Part shown: positions 1 through 7,400 of the stretch, in pieces
Position numbering within the stretch: the stretch's first letter is position 1
Layout: the number at the start of each line of letters is the position of its first letter
NCBI GenBank assembly: GCA_050247255.1
Contig: JBFWUM010000026.1
Coordinates: 1-61,074, forward strand
Length of the DNA: 61,074 bases
Source: JBFWUM01 sp050247255
Lineage (GTDB): Bacteria; Acidobacteriota; Vicinamibacteria; Vicinamibacterales; UBA2999
Reading direction: 5' to 3'
Program-made: the position numbers and the translations under genes
The notes under the pieces: model-generated
Databases searched by the model: none
What the model was told of the DNA's origin: nothing
The model's input: only the letters and a program-made list of their open reading frames with translations

Positions 1-234
1 CTGGAGGTCCACGGCGAGCGGATGCTCACCGGCAACTACGTCCCGGGCTTTCGCACGGAGCTGTTCGCGAAGGACCTGCGCAACGTCAGCGCCGCGCTCG
101 GGGATCATGCGGTGCCGGCGACGATCTCGCTCGCCGCCGCGCAGATCGTCAACGCGCTCGTCGCCGGGGGGCGCGGCAGGAACGACTATTCGGAGATGGG
201 CAGGCTGATCGCGGAACTCGCGGGATTGGAGTAG
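1..234 (+). CDS. 3-hydroxyisobutyrate dehydrogenase-family reductase, C-terminal fragment
   Basis: The window opens inside this gene, so only the last 77 codons are present. The segment is all-helical in character. It carries the pattern F-x3-L-x-A-K-D-L near its start, then a helix with P-A-T-I-S and a D-Y-S-E-M motif before the end. This matches the C-terminal (NAD-binding-11) domain of beta-hydroxyacid dehydrogenases such as 3-hydroxyisobutyrate dehydrogenase and tartronate semialdehyde reductase. The Rossmann domain and catalytic lysine lie upstream of the window, so the substrate cannot be assigned. The call rests on family knowledge of this short C-terminal pattern. Confidence 0.7.
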   Translation: MEVHGERMLTGNYVPGFRTELFAKDLRNVSAALGDHAVPATISLAAAQIVNALVAGGRGRNDYSEMGRLIAELAGLE

Positions 235-244
235 ACGGAGGCGC

Positions 245-387
245 AGGCTCACCACAGAGCCACGAAGACACAGAGACGCGCAGTGGCATGAGCCGCGACG
301 GCGTCACACCTGTTGGCCGCCTTCGGCGGCCGTCGAACGGCTGCAGCTCCGTGCGTCACCGTGTCCCGGTGCCTCTGTGGTTAACCT
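245..387. repeat. 143-bp element with 37-bp imperfect inverted ends
   Basis: The left arm (245-281) and the reverse complement of the right arm (351-387) agree at 28 of 37 positions. They share the core ACCACAGAG and the blocks GACAC and GACGC. The interior has its own hairpin, GGCCGCC-ttc-GGCGGCC (316-332). The element fills the gap between the reductase stop and the hydrolase start and encodes nothing visible. The 'ccacagag...cacagag' theme is a short-unit repeat seen between genes in several bacterial phyla. Its role here is unknown; it could act on read-through mRNA or simply be a non-autonomous repeat. Confidence 0.65.
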
Positions 388-419
388 GCGTGCTCCGTCA
401 CCTTCTAGAGGAGGCTGTC

Positions 420-2294
420 GTGAGAATCGCTGTTCTGTTCGTGGCGGCGCTGGTGGCGCTCTCGCCGGCGGCGTCGGCCGAGGTCACGAAGGTGACCATC
501 GCCAGCCGGACGGTGGTGGCTGACGGGCAATCGTTCGGCAGCGCCGGGCCGTACGAGAAACTCACCGGGACGATCGAGTTCGCCCTCGATCCCTCCCTCC
601 CGCAGAACGCGCGCATCGCCGACATCCAGTTCGCGCCGCGCGATGCCGAGGGCAAGGTCCGCTTCACGTCGGACCTCTACGTGCTGCGGCCGGTCGAGGC
701 GGCGCGCGGCAACGGGACGCTCCTCTTCGAGGTCGCCAACCGCGGCAACAAGCTGATCTTCGGCTACTTCCACGACAGCCGCGGCCCGGGCAACCGCAAC
801 AACGACCCGACGGCCGCGGCCGACTTCGGCAACGCGTTCCTGCTGCGCGAGGGCTACACCCTCGTCTGGGTCGGCTGGCAGTTCGATGCCAACGGCGTGA
901 GCGTGCAGGCGCCGCCGGCCATGCTGCCCGCCTCCCCGGCGCCCGACCCGATCTCGATCTCCTTCATCCTCAACGAGTCGACCAACGAGGCGTCACCGGG
1001 CGACTGGCCGGAGCAGTACGCGCCCGCCGACCCGAACGACGCGTCGGCCGCGCTGACGGTGCGCGACCGCTGGCAGGACCGGCCATCGCCGATCGCGCGC
1101 GGGCGGTGGCAGTTCGCCCCGGGCGGCGGACGGCCGCGCGTGGTGCTGGACGGCGGCTTCGAGCCTGGCCGCGTCTACGAAGTGACCTACCGCGCGCGCG
1201 GCGCCGTGGTTGCCGGCGTCGGCATGGCCGCGCTGCGCGACGCCGCGTCGGCGTTCCAGCACCGCCAGGACCTCGGGATCACCGGCCGTGCCGCCTACAT
1301 CTTCGGCGCCTCGCAGAGCGGTCGATTCCTGCGCCAGTTCCTGCTCGACGGCTTCAACGTCGACGAGCAGAACCGCCGCGTGTTCGCGCTGGCCTGGCCG
1401 CACATCGCCGGCGCCGGCCTCGGCTCGTTCAACGAGCGCTTCGCCATGCCGGGCTATTCATCGTTCCCCGCCACGCGGGCGCCGCACCAGTACGCCGACC
1501 TCCTGGCGCGCTACGACGCGCAGACGATGCCGCGGATCATCTCCACCAATACGTCGGTCGAATACTGGGGCCAGGGGCGGGCGGCGGCCATGGTCCACAC
1601 GACGCCGGACGGGCGGCGCGACGTCGAGCTGCCGCGGCACGTGCGCATCTACCTGCTCGCCGGGACGCAGCACGGCGAGGCGGCGTTCCCGCCGGCACTC
1701 GCCAACGGCCAGCAGCCGGCGAACCCGACCCCGCAGGGCGCGGCGCTGCGCGCGCTGATGCGCGCGGCGCACGAGTGGGTCAGCCGCGGCGTCGAGCCGC
1801 CGGCCAGCCGCCACCCGAGACTTGCCGACGGCACGCTCGTCGACATCTCGGCGCTGCGCTTCCCGGCTCTTCCCGGGGTGACGGACCCGAAGACCGTCGA
1901 GGGGCCCGTCGGCCTGCCGTTCCTGGTGCCGCGCGTCGATGCCGACGGCAACGAGGTGGCCGGCATCCGCGTGCCCGATCAATCGGTGCCGCTGGCGACG
2001 ACCACCGGGTGGAACTTCCGTTCGCCGCGCGTCGGCAACCCCGGCACGATCTTCTCGCTGCTCGGCTCGTACATCCCGTTTGCCACGACGCGCGCGGCGC
2101 AGGCGTCGTCTCGCGATCCGCGTCCCTCGCTCGAGGAACGCTACGCCGGGCGCGACGACTATGTCGGGAAGATTCGGGAGGCGGCCACGGCGCTGGTCCG
2201 TGAACGCTACTTGCTGGAAGAGGACGTGGAGCGCGCGGTCGAGCGCGCGAACGCGCATTGGCAATTTGCCACGCGTTCGCGCGCCACCAACTAG
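420..2294 (+). CDS. secreted alpha/beta-hydrolase domain protein
   Basis: The GTG at 420 is chosen because it follows a strong GAGGAGG ribosome site and gives a clean Sec signal peptide (MRIAVLF to about residue 22, ending ASA). An upstream in-frame ATG would add 44 residues encoded by the repeat element before it. The mature protein of about 600 aa has a beta-rich N-terminal half and an alpha/beta-hydrolase half containing G-A-S-Q-S-G-R-F-L-R, with the likely nucleophile Ser298. This pattern is typical of the large 'alpha/beta hydrolase domain' family (PF20091 type), and the exact substrate is unknown. A late T-Q-H motif (about residue 418) may supply the histidine. The gene ends with its stop directly abutting the stop of the convergent neighbour. 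Confidence 0.75.
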   Translation: MRIAVLFVAALVALSPAASAEVTKVTIASRTVVADGQSFGSAGPYEKLTGTIEFALDPSLPQNARIADIQFAPRDAEGKVRFTSDLYVLRPVEAARGNGTLLFEVANRGNKLIFGYFHDSRGPGNRNNDPTAAADFGNAFLLREGYTLVWVGWQFDANGVSVQAPPAMLPASPAPDPISISFILNESTNEASPGDWPEQYAPADPNDASAALTVRDRWQDRPSPIARGRWQFAPGGGRPRVVLDGGFEPGRVYEVTYRARGAVVAGVGMAALRDAASAFQHRQDLGITGRAAYIFGASQSGRFLRQFLLDGFNVDEQNRRVFALAWPHIAGAGLGSFNERFAMPGYSSFPATRAPHQYADLLARYDAQTMPRIISTNTSVEYWGQGRAAAMVHTTPDGRRDVELPRHVRIYLLAGTQHGEAAFPPALANGQQPANPTPQGAALRALMRAAHEWVSRGVEPPASRHPRLADGTLVDISALRFPALPGVTDPKTVEGPVGLPFLVPRVDADGNEVAGIRVPDQSVPLATTTGWNFRSPRVGNPGTIFSLLGSYIPFATTRAAQASSRDPRPSLEERYAGRDDYVGKIREAATALVRERYLLEEDVERAVERANAHWQFATRSRATN

Positions 2295-3140
2295 CTAGTT
2301 GTTCGCCTGCGTCCCGACGACCGGCGGCGTCAGCTCGCACGGCCGCGGCCGGAAGTTGGCGTCGTTCGGTTCCTTCTTGAAGTGCGTACTCAGCATGTAC
2401 GGCTGGTTGAGAAACTGCGGATCGTCCAGTTGCGACGTGACGATGAGCCACGTCGCGTCCTGCGGACCGGGGACAATCGCCATCGCCTCGGTGTAGGTGG
2501 CGTTGCCGCTGTACGGAATGCCGTTGCGGCGCATGTAGCCCGTCTTGAGCCGCGTGGTCACGGCGCGCAGGCCGCCGCTCAGCGCCGGAGCGCCGCCGCG
2601 CCCGCGGCCGCCGCCGCCCACCTGGCCCTGGCTCTCCGGCATCGTTTCCCATCTGGCGCGGGAGAAGCCCTGGTAGTCGGGCTGCGCCGGCGGCTGCGCG
2701 TTGTCATCGAAGTGCAGCAGCCGCGTCTGCGTGCCGTTGTCGAACTCCATCTTCAGCGTCTGCGCGTCCTGCCACGAAATGCGGATGCGCGTCGGCATGC
2801 GCATGATGCCCGGCGCGCCGAACGCCTTGCACTGCTCGCCGGCGGCGATGTCGGCCGCCGGGTCCCAGTTCTGCGACGCCTGGATGGCCGCCTGGTTGGC
2901 CGGGATGCTGGCCGCGTCGCCCTTCGGCGGCGTCACCATGCGGAAGCGCCAGTCCTCGGTGATCACGGCGACCCACGTGCCGGTGTAGTCGGCCGGAGCC
3001 GCCGCCTGCGGCGTCGCCGGCCCCTGCCCCGCGGGCCCGGCGCCGCGCCCGCGGCCCTGCGCGGCCGCGTCGCTCACCGCGAACGACAGCAGCGCCGCGC
3101 ACGCACCGGTGAGGATCAAAGTCTTTGCGAAGTTGTGCAC
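2295..3140 (-). CDS. secreted protein of unknown function, paralogue of the 4241-5140 gene
   Basis: This 281-aa protein starts with a signal peptide ending near AAAQ (about residue 27), followed by a Gly/Arg/Pro/Ala-rich linker. The body contains TGTWVAVITEDW, a RNGIP motif and a C-terminal P-x2-L-x2-P pattern. The RNGIP region and the residues after it align with the RNGVP region of the gene at 4241-5140, so the two flank the MBL gene as distant paralogues. It lies last in a three-gene minus-strand set and is separated from the MBL gene by a heptamer tract. The fold looks like a lipocalin or beta-barrel-type secreted domain, but that is a guess; no function is assigned. Confidence 0.6.
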   Translation of the reverse strand: MHNFAKTLILTGACAALLSFAVSDAAAQGRGRGAGPAGQGPATPQAAAPADYTGTWVAVITEDWRFRMVTPPKGDAASIPANQAAIQASQNWDPAADIAAGEQCKAFGAPGIMRMPTRIRISWQDAQTLKMEFDNGTQTRLLHFDDNAQPPAQPDYQGFSRARWETMPESQGQVGGGGRGRGGAPALSGGLRAVTTRLKTGYMRRNGIPYSGNATYTEAMAIVPGPQDATWLIVTSQLDDPQFLNQPYMLSTHFKKEPNDANFRPRPCELTPPVVGTQANN

Positions 3141-3152
3141 CTGGTTCTCCTA

Positions 3153-3201
3153 CCTTTGACCTTTGCCCTTTGCCCTTTGCCCTTTGACCTTTGACCTTTG
3201 C
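3153..3201. repeat. tandem heptamer tract, 7 copies of CCTTTG(A/C)
   Basis: Seven back-to-back copies of CCTTTGA or CCTTTGC fill most of the 65-bp gap between the MBL gene stop (3206-3208) and the next start (3140). Copies differ only at the last base. No inverted arm is present. This is one of eight such tracts in the window. Confidence 0.95.
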
Positions 3202-3205
3202 CCTG

Positions 3206-4225
3206 CTACTTCTTCGCCAGGCTGTTGTAGACGGCTTCCAGGAACTGGTCGGCCGTCCACGCCGGCGTGCCGTAGTAGCCGTCGTACTCGAGCGCCGGCT
3301 TCGCCGCGCGCACCTGCGCCAGCGTCATCCCCTTCCCCTGCATCTCCTGGACGCGGTCGCGGATGATCGTCAGCATGTCGCGATACTCGAGCACGTCGGC
3401 CTCGTTCGAGATCCGGCCGTGGCCCGGCACCACGCGCGTGCCGCCCATCTGGTTGCGCTCGGGCACCGCCAGATCGAGCAGGGTATTCAGCGCGCCGATG
3501 ACGCCGCTGATCGAGCCGCCGCGGGCCATGTCGATCACCGGGTACTGATTGGTCAGGAAGACGTCGCCGGCGTGGATGACGTCCGACCCGCGGAAGAACA
3601 CCATGATGTCGCCATCGGTGTGCGCGGCCGGCTGGTGCAGCAGCTGCACCGGCTCGCCGTTGGCGTAGATGTCCTTGCGCGGGGTGAAGAAGGTCGAGTC
3701 CGGCAGCGCCGGCCCGGTCAGCGCCGGCAGCTCGGCCGAGCCGTTGATCATCCGGTTGAAGGCGTTCTCATGCGCGGTGAAGGCCGTGCCGACGTTCGGC
3801 GGACGCCCGCCGCCCTGGCCCGCCTGCGGCCCGGTCACGCCACCGGCCCAGGTCACCATGTCGCCATTGCCGCCGACGTGGTCGGCATCGGGACCGGTGT
3901 TGATCAGGTAGCGCAGCGGCTTGCGGGTCAGCCGGCGCACGGCCGCCTGGATCTTCGCCGCGTTCCCTGGAGCGCCGGTGTCCACCATCACCACGCCCTC
4001 GTCGCCGTAGGCCACGGTGACGTTGGCGCCGCCGCCGACGAGCATGTAGACGTTCTTGAGGACCGGCAGGATCTCGATTCCGTCCACCGTGATCGTGTCC
4101 GGCCACGGCTCGGTGAGCGCCCGCATGGTCGGGACCACCTGTGCGCTGACGGTCGCCACGCCGGCAGCAATCGCGCATGCCACCAGCGACACCTGCGCCG
4201 TGCGCAGCATCGTGCTCTGCTTCAT
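3206..4225 (-). CDS. secreted MBL-fold hydrolase with degenerate metal motif
   Basis: This 339-aa protein has an N-terminal signal peptide (to about residue 29, VSAQ) and a metallo-beta-lactamase fold. It contains VDTGAPGNAAK near 81-91, a late VPGHG, and an AHTDGD...IHAGDVF segment. The key motif that is normally T-H-x-H-x-D-H reads T110-G-P-D-A-D-H116, so both histidines of the first zinc site are replaced by Gly and Asp. D115, H116 and the later histidines remain. By family knowledge this resembles a subfamily whose members sit near oxidoreductase or secreted genes. It may bind one metal or none. It is flanked on both sides by two related secreted proteins. Confidence 0.8.
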   Translation of the reverse strand: MKQSTMLRTAQVSLVACAIAAGVATVSAQVVPTMRALTEPWPDTITVDGIEILPVLKNVYMLVGGGANVTVAYGDEGVVMVDTGAPGNAAKIQAAVRRLTRKPLRYLINTGPDADHVGGNGDMVTWAGGVTGPQAGQGGGRPPNVGTAFTAHENAFNRMINGSAELPALTGPALPDSTFFTPRKDIYANGEPVQLLHQPAAHTDGDIMVFFRGSDVIHAGDVFLTNQYPVIDMARGGSISGVIGALNTLLDLAVPERNQMGGTRVVPGHGRISNEADVLEYRDMLTIIRDRVQEMQGKGMTLAQVRAAKPALEYDGYYGTPAWTADQFLEAVYNSLAKK

Positions 4226-4240
4226 GGATTCCCCCTGGTC

Positions 4241-5140
4241 CTAGTTCGTCGCCGAGCGCGACGAGGGCTGGGCCGCAAGCATCCTGCGGATCTCCGCCTC
4301 GTACTCGGGATAGATCGTCGCCTTGCCGCCCTGCGTCGCGTCGAACGGCAGCCCGTGGTTCCTGGCGAACCCGTCCTGCTTGGTGCCGAACGGATAGTGC
4401 GGCACGTAGCCCTGCTCGTGGCCGGCGACTTCATCCACCACTTCGAAGATGAAGCGGCCGTCAGGCGTGATGTTCGAGCTGCGCACCCAGTGCGAGGTGC
4501 GGATGAACGGCTCCTCCAGGTAGACCGGGTCGTCGACGATCGTGACGAGGGTCAGCCAGTCGCCGCTGCGGATGAAGTGCTCGGTCATCACCGACTTGGC
4601 GCTGGCGGGGACGCCGTTGCGCTGGATGACGCCGTACTTCATGTGGGTGGTCGTGATGGTGAGGCGGTTGCCCTCGACCGTGCCGGTCGAGAAGCCGTCC
4701 CACGTGTGCTCGGCGTAGTCGGACGGGTGCGGACGGCCGTCCATCCAGATCACGCGGTCGTCGCGCCCGAACACGCCTTCGATCGTGTAGGCGACGACGG
4801 TCTGCGTGACCGGGTCGGTGACCTTCTGCACGCGCATGTTCGGGCCGGGGCCGCGCATGAAGTACTGCGCCGGGTGCGGCTTGGCCATCTGCTCCGGCAG
4901 CGACAGGATGGATGCGTCCCAGTGCGTCGCCTTCTGCCGCGCTGCCGCGTTGATCGGCAGCCCGGTGTAATCGCCGAGCTCGGCGCCCGGGGCGCGGTGC
5001 GGCTGGTCCTCGTTCACCCGGGACGCCCACTCGCCCGCGATGTCGACCTGGGCGTAGGCCGGTGCCGCCGCCAGTATGAGTGCTCCCGCAAATGCGCAGG
5101 ACACCAGTGCTCGCAATGCCTGCGTGACGTACATGGCCAT
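4241..5140 (-). CDS. secreted protein of unknown function
   Basis: The start at 5140 (MAMYVTQ) is chosen for its GGAGGGG site 9 nt upstream; the open frame extends 24 codons further without such support. The 299-aa product has a signal peptide cleaved near AYAQ and then a GEWASRVNEDQ opening. It also has a central FGRDDRVIWMDGRPHP block, RNGVP, and a P-x2-L-x2-P-F-I-R-T-S-H segment. The last two features recur in the gene at 2295-3140. No catalytic motif is obvious. It is probably the first gene of a minus-strand trio with the MBL protein. It may be periplasmic, but no function is assigned. Confidence 0.65.
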   Translation of the reverse strand: MAMYVTQALRALVSCAFAGALILAAAPAYAQVDIAGEWASRVNEDQPHRAPGAELGDYTGLPINAAARQKATHWDASILSLPEQMAKPHPAQYFMRGPGPNMRVQKVTDPVTQTVVAYTIEGVFGRDDRVIWMDGRPHPSDYAEHTWDGFSTGTVEGNRLTITTTHMKYGVIQRNGVPASAKSVMTEHFIRSGDWLTLVTIVDDPVYLEEPFIRTSHWVRSSNITPDGRFIFEVVDEVAGHEQGYVPHYPFGTKQDGFARNHGLPFDATQGGKATIYPEYEAEIRRMLAAQPSSRSATN

Positions 5141-5230
5141 CGTTCTCTCCCCTCCGAAATAACGGGCCGGAATTGTGGGGCGGAGAATATCCCAGCCGCC
5201 CGCTAAGGGCAACCGTATTCGCGGTTTAGC

Positions 5231-5362
5231 GAGGCTCCGGAGGGTACGGAGGCACGGGTTTTCACACGGAGAAACGGAGCAACGGAGATCGAACGATTAC
5301 TTTGAAAAACTCCGTTCCTCCGTTGCTCCGTGTGAGATCTGCTCCGCGCCCTCCGTGAACTC
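5231..5362. repeat. large imperfect palindrome built from 8-bp repeats (ACGGAGNA)
   Basis: The left arm contains ACGGAGAA, ACGGAGCA and ACGGAGAT in a row (around 5266-5290). The right arm contains the reverse complement of the same type of array (around 5310-5333), preceded on both sides by CACACGG. Similarity between the arms continues outward (GGAGGGTACGGAG against GGAGGGCGCGGAG), giving arms of roughly 55-60 bp around an A/T-rich centre. The element occupies the 220-bp gap between lolD and the secreted-protein gene. It is the same kind of object as the 245-387 element. Confidence 0.75.
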
Positions 5363-6035
5363 AGGCGGCGACGAGTTGGCCTCTCTCGAGCCGCAGCACC
5401 CGGTCGCAGGCGGCGGCCAGGCGCGGGTTGTGCGTGGCGATGACCGACGTCAGCCGGTGCTCGGCGTGCATGTCGCGCAGCAGCGCGTGCAGCGAATCGG
5501 CGGTCGTCTCGTCGAGGTCGCCGGTCGGCTCGTCGGCCAGCAGCAGGGCCGGCTGCATCACCAGCGCCCGCGCCACCGCGACGCGCTGCTGCTCGCCGCC
5601 CGACAGCATGCCGGGACGGTGCGTCAGCCGCTCCGCCAGCCCGACGCGCGACAGCAGCTCGGTCGCGCGCTGCCGCGCCGTCCCCTTCGCGTCGCGGGCA
5701 ATACGCATCGGCATCTCGACGTTCTCCGCGGCGTCGAATTCCGGCAGCAGGTGGTGGAACTGGAACACGAACCCGACGTTGCGGTTGCGGAACTCGACCA
5801 GCTCGGCATCCGACATCGCCGCCAGCTGCCGCCCGGCCACCTCGATGGTCCCCGAATCCGCCCGGTCCAGCCCGCCGAGCAGGTGCAGCATGGTGCTCTT
5901 GCCGACGCCCGAGGCGCCGACGATCGCCACCATCTCCCCTTCCGCCACCTCGAGGTCGAGGTCGCGCAGCACGTGAATGCGCTGCGTGCCGACGGTGTAG
6001 AACTTGTTGAGAGCCCTGACGCTGACGAAAGACAT
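5361..6035 (-). CDS. lolD: lipoprotein-release ABC transporter ATP-binding protein
   Basis: This 224-aa ATPase has Walker A GASGVGKST (40-48), signature LSGGEQQR (144-151), Walker B LLLADEPTGDLD (165-175) and H-loop His202. The pattern FQFHHLLPEFDAAENV is typical of the LolD/MacB branch, which powers extraction of lipoproteins or substrates from the inner membrane. ATG 6035 is preferred; a TTG 12 nt upstream would lie inside the repeat tract. The gene follows the LolC/E-type permease on the same strand and the two form one transporter. The intervening 101 bp is almost wholly a heptamer-repeat element. Confidence 0.93.
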   Translation of the reverse strand: MSFVSVRALNKFYTVGTQRIHVLRDLDLEVAEGEMVAIVGASGVGKSTMLHLLGGLDRADSGTIEVAGRQLAAMSDAELVEFRNRNVGFVFQFHHLLPEFDAAENVEMPMRIARDAKGTARQRATELLSRVGLAERLTHRPGMLSGGEQQRVAVARALVMQPALLLADEPTGDLDETTADSLHALLRDMHAEHRLTSVIATHNPRLAAACDRVLRLERGQLVAA

Positions 6036-6036
6036 G

Positions 6037-6137
6037 TCAATGCCCAAGGCTCAATGCCAAAGGCTCAATGCCCAAGGCCGAGGGCCCAACAACCACACCG
6101 TTTGGATTTGAGCACTGGGCATTGCGCATTTGGCATT
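6037..6137. repeat. heptamer-repeat element with inverted arms between lolC/E and lolD
   Basis: The left part (6037-6085) is seven heptamers in strict register, all ending GC and alternating TCAATGC and CCAAGGC types. The right part (6117-6137) is three heptamers ending CATT in the opposite sense. Arms of this type can pair (GGCATT with AATGCC). The right edge touches the permease stop codon (6137-6139) and the left edge touches the lolD start (6035). The middle 31 bp is unrelated spacer. Confidence 0.9.
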
Positions 6138-7360
6138 CATTCGAAGCGAAGCGCTTGCACGGGATCCAGGCGCGAGGCTTGTCGGGACGGGTAGATCGTC
6201 GCCAGGAAGCAGATGACGATCGCCGAGACGACGACGACGACGAAATCGAACGGTTCGACGACAAACGGCACGTACGACACCTGGTAGACGTCCATCGGGA
6301 TCTGGATCAGCCGGTAGCGGTCGAGGATCTCGCAGAGCCCGAGTCCGAGGACGCTGCCGACGGTGGTGCCGACGACGCCGATGATCAGCCCCTGCAGCAT
6401 GAAGATCGTCATCACCCGCTTCGCCCCGAGCCCCATCGTCTTGAGGATGGCGATGTCGCGGCTTTTCTCCATCACCAGCAGGATCAGCGACGCGACGATG
6501 TTGAGCGCGGCGACCATGACGATCAGGCCGATGGTGATCGAGATGGCCATCTTCTCGAGCCAGAGCGCGGAGAACAGCGACTGGTTGAGGTCCGCCCAGT
6601 CCTCGGCGGTGTACTCGGGGCCGAGCTCCTCGGGGATGCGATCGGCAATCTGCGGCGCCTGGTAGATGTCGGCGACGCGCAGCTCGATCAGGCTCGGCTC
6701 GGTCGTGTTCGCCAGCCGCTGCGCCAGGTCGAGCGAGATGAAGCCGTACTGCGAGTCGAACTCGTAGAGGCCGAGCGCGTAGATGCCGACCACGGTGAGG
6801 CGGCGGACGCGCGGCAGCATCCCCATCGGCGACAGGGTGCCCTGCGGCGTGGTCAGCGTGATCGAGTCGTTGACGCGTACACCCAGCTGCTGCGCCAGGC
6901 CGCGGCCGATCAGGATGCCCGGCACGTCACGGTTCGCATCGTCGGCCAGCGCCTGCACGCTCCCCTCGAGCATGGAGCGCTGGATATCGGTGACGTTCAC
7001 CTCGAGCGCCGGATCGATGCCCTTGAAGCTGATGAAGGCCTGCGCCTCGCCGACGGTGACCAGCGCCCGGCCGATGATCGCCGGCGCCGCGCCGGTCACG
7101 CCGGCAACCGTCTGGAGCCTGCCGACTTCCGCCGGGTAATCGGCGATGCCGCCGGTCTTCCAGACGTAGATGTGCGCGGTGGAGCCGAGGATCCGGTCGC
7201 GCAGCTCGCCCTGGAGGCCGGTCATCAGGCCGAGGGCGATGATGAGCGCCATGACGCCGACGGCGACGCCGAGCGTGGAGATGAGGGAGATGAGCGAGAT
7301 GAACGCCTGCTTCCGGCGAGCGAGCAGATACCGGAGGGCGACGTAGAGCTCCAGCGACAT
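6137..7360 (-). CDS. LolC/LolE-family lipoprotein-releasing permease
   Basis: This 407-aa protein begins MSLELYVALRYL. It has one N-terminal membrane helix (about 20-47), a large periplasmic MacB-type domain, and three C-terminal helices (about 270-300, 320-350, 370-395), ending DPVQALRFE. This four-helix FtsX topology, the SLIS-L-G-V-A-V-G-V motif and the ending are characteristic of LolC/E. Only one permease is encoded next to lolD, so a homodimer (the LolF-type arrangement) is likely, which is inference. The role is transfer of outer-membrane lipoproteins from the inner membrane to a carrier. Confidence 0.9.
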   Translation of the reverse strand: MSLELYVALRYLLARRKQAFISLISLISTLGVAVGVMALIIALGLMTGLQGELRDRILGSTAHIYVWKTGGIADYPAEVGRLQTVAGVTGAAPAIIGRALVTVGEAQAFISFKGIDPALEVNVTDIQRSMLEGSVQALADDANRDVPGILIGRGLAQQLGVRVNDSITLTTPQGTLSPMGMLPRVRRLTVVGIYALGLYEFDSQYGFISLDLAQRLANTTEPSLIELRVADIYQAPQIADRIPEELGPEYTAEDWADLNQSLFSALWLEKMAISITIGLIVMVAALNIVASLILLVMEKSRDIAILKTMGLGAKRVMTIFMLQGLIIGVVGTTVGSVLGLGLCEILDRYRLIQIPMDVYQVSYVPFVVEPFDFVVVVVSAIVICFLATIYPSRQASRLDPVQALRFE

Positions 7361-7372
7361 CTCAGCGTCTCT

Positions 7373-7400
7373 CTACCATCTACCACCCACCATCTACCAA
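7373..7400. repeat. tandem heptamer tract, 4 copies of the CTACCA(N) type
   Basis: Four heptamers (CTACCAT, CTACCAC, CCACCAT, CTACCAA) run directly into the lysS stop codon, whose CTA at 7401-7403 would be the start of a fifth unit. They fill most of the 40-bp gap to the permease start. Confidence 0.9.

Noticed and set aside
245..387. Insertion sequence
   Set aside because: Inverted ends are present but there is no transposase, and the element is only 143 bp.
3191..5206. Long open frame on the plus strand opposite the MBL trio
   Set aside because: Its translation is Arg/His/Val/Asp-rich with no family pattern, and the minus strand carries proteins with signal peptides and recognisable motifs. 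It is a GC-rich shadow.
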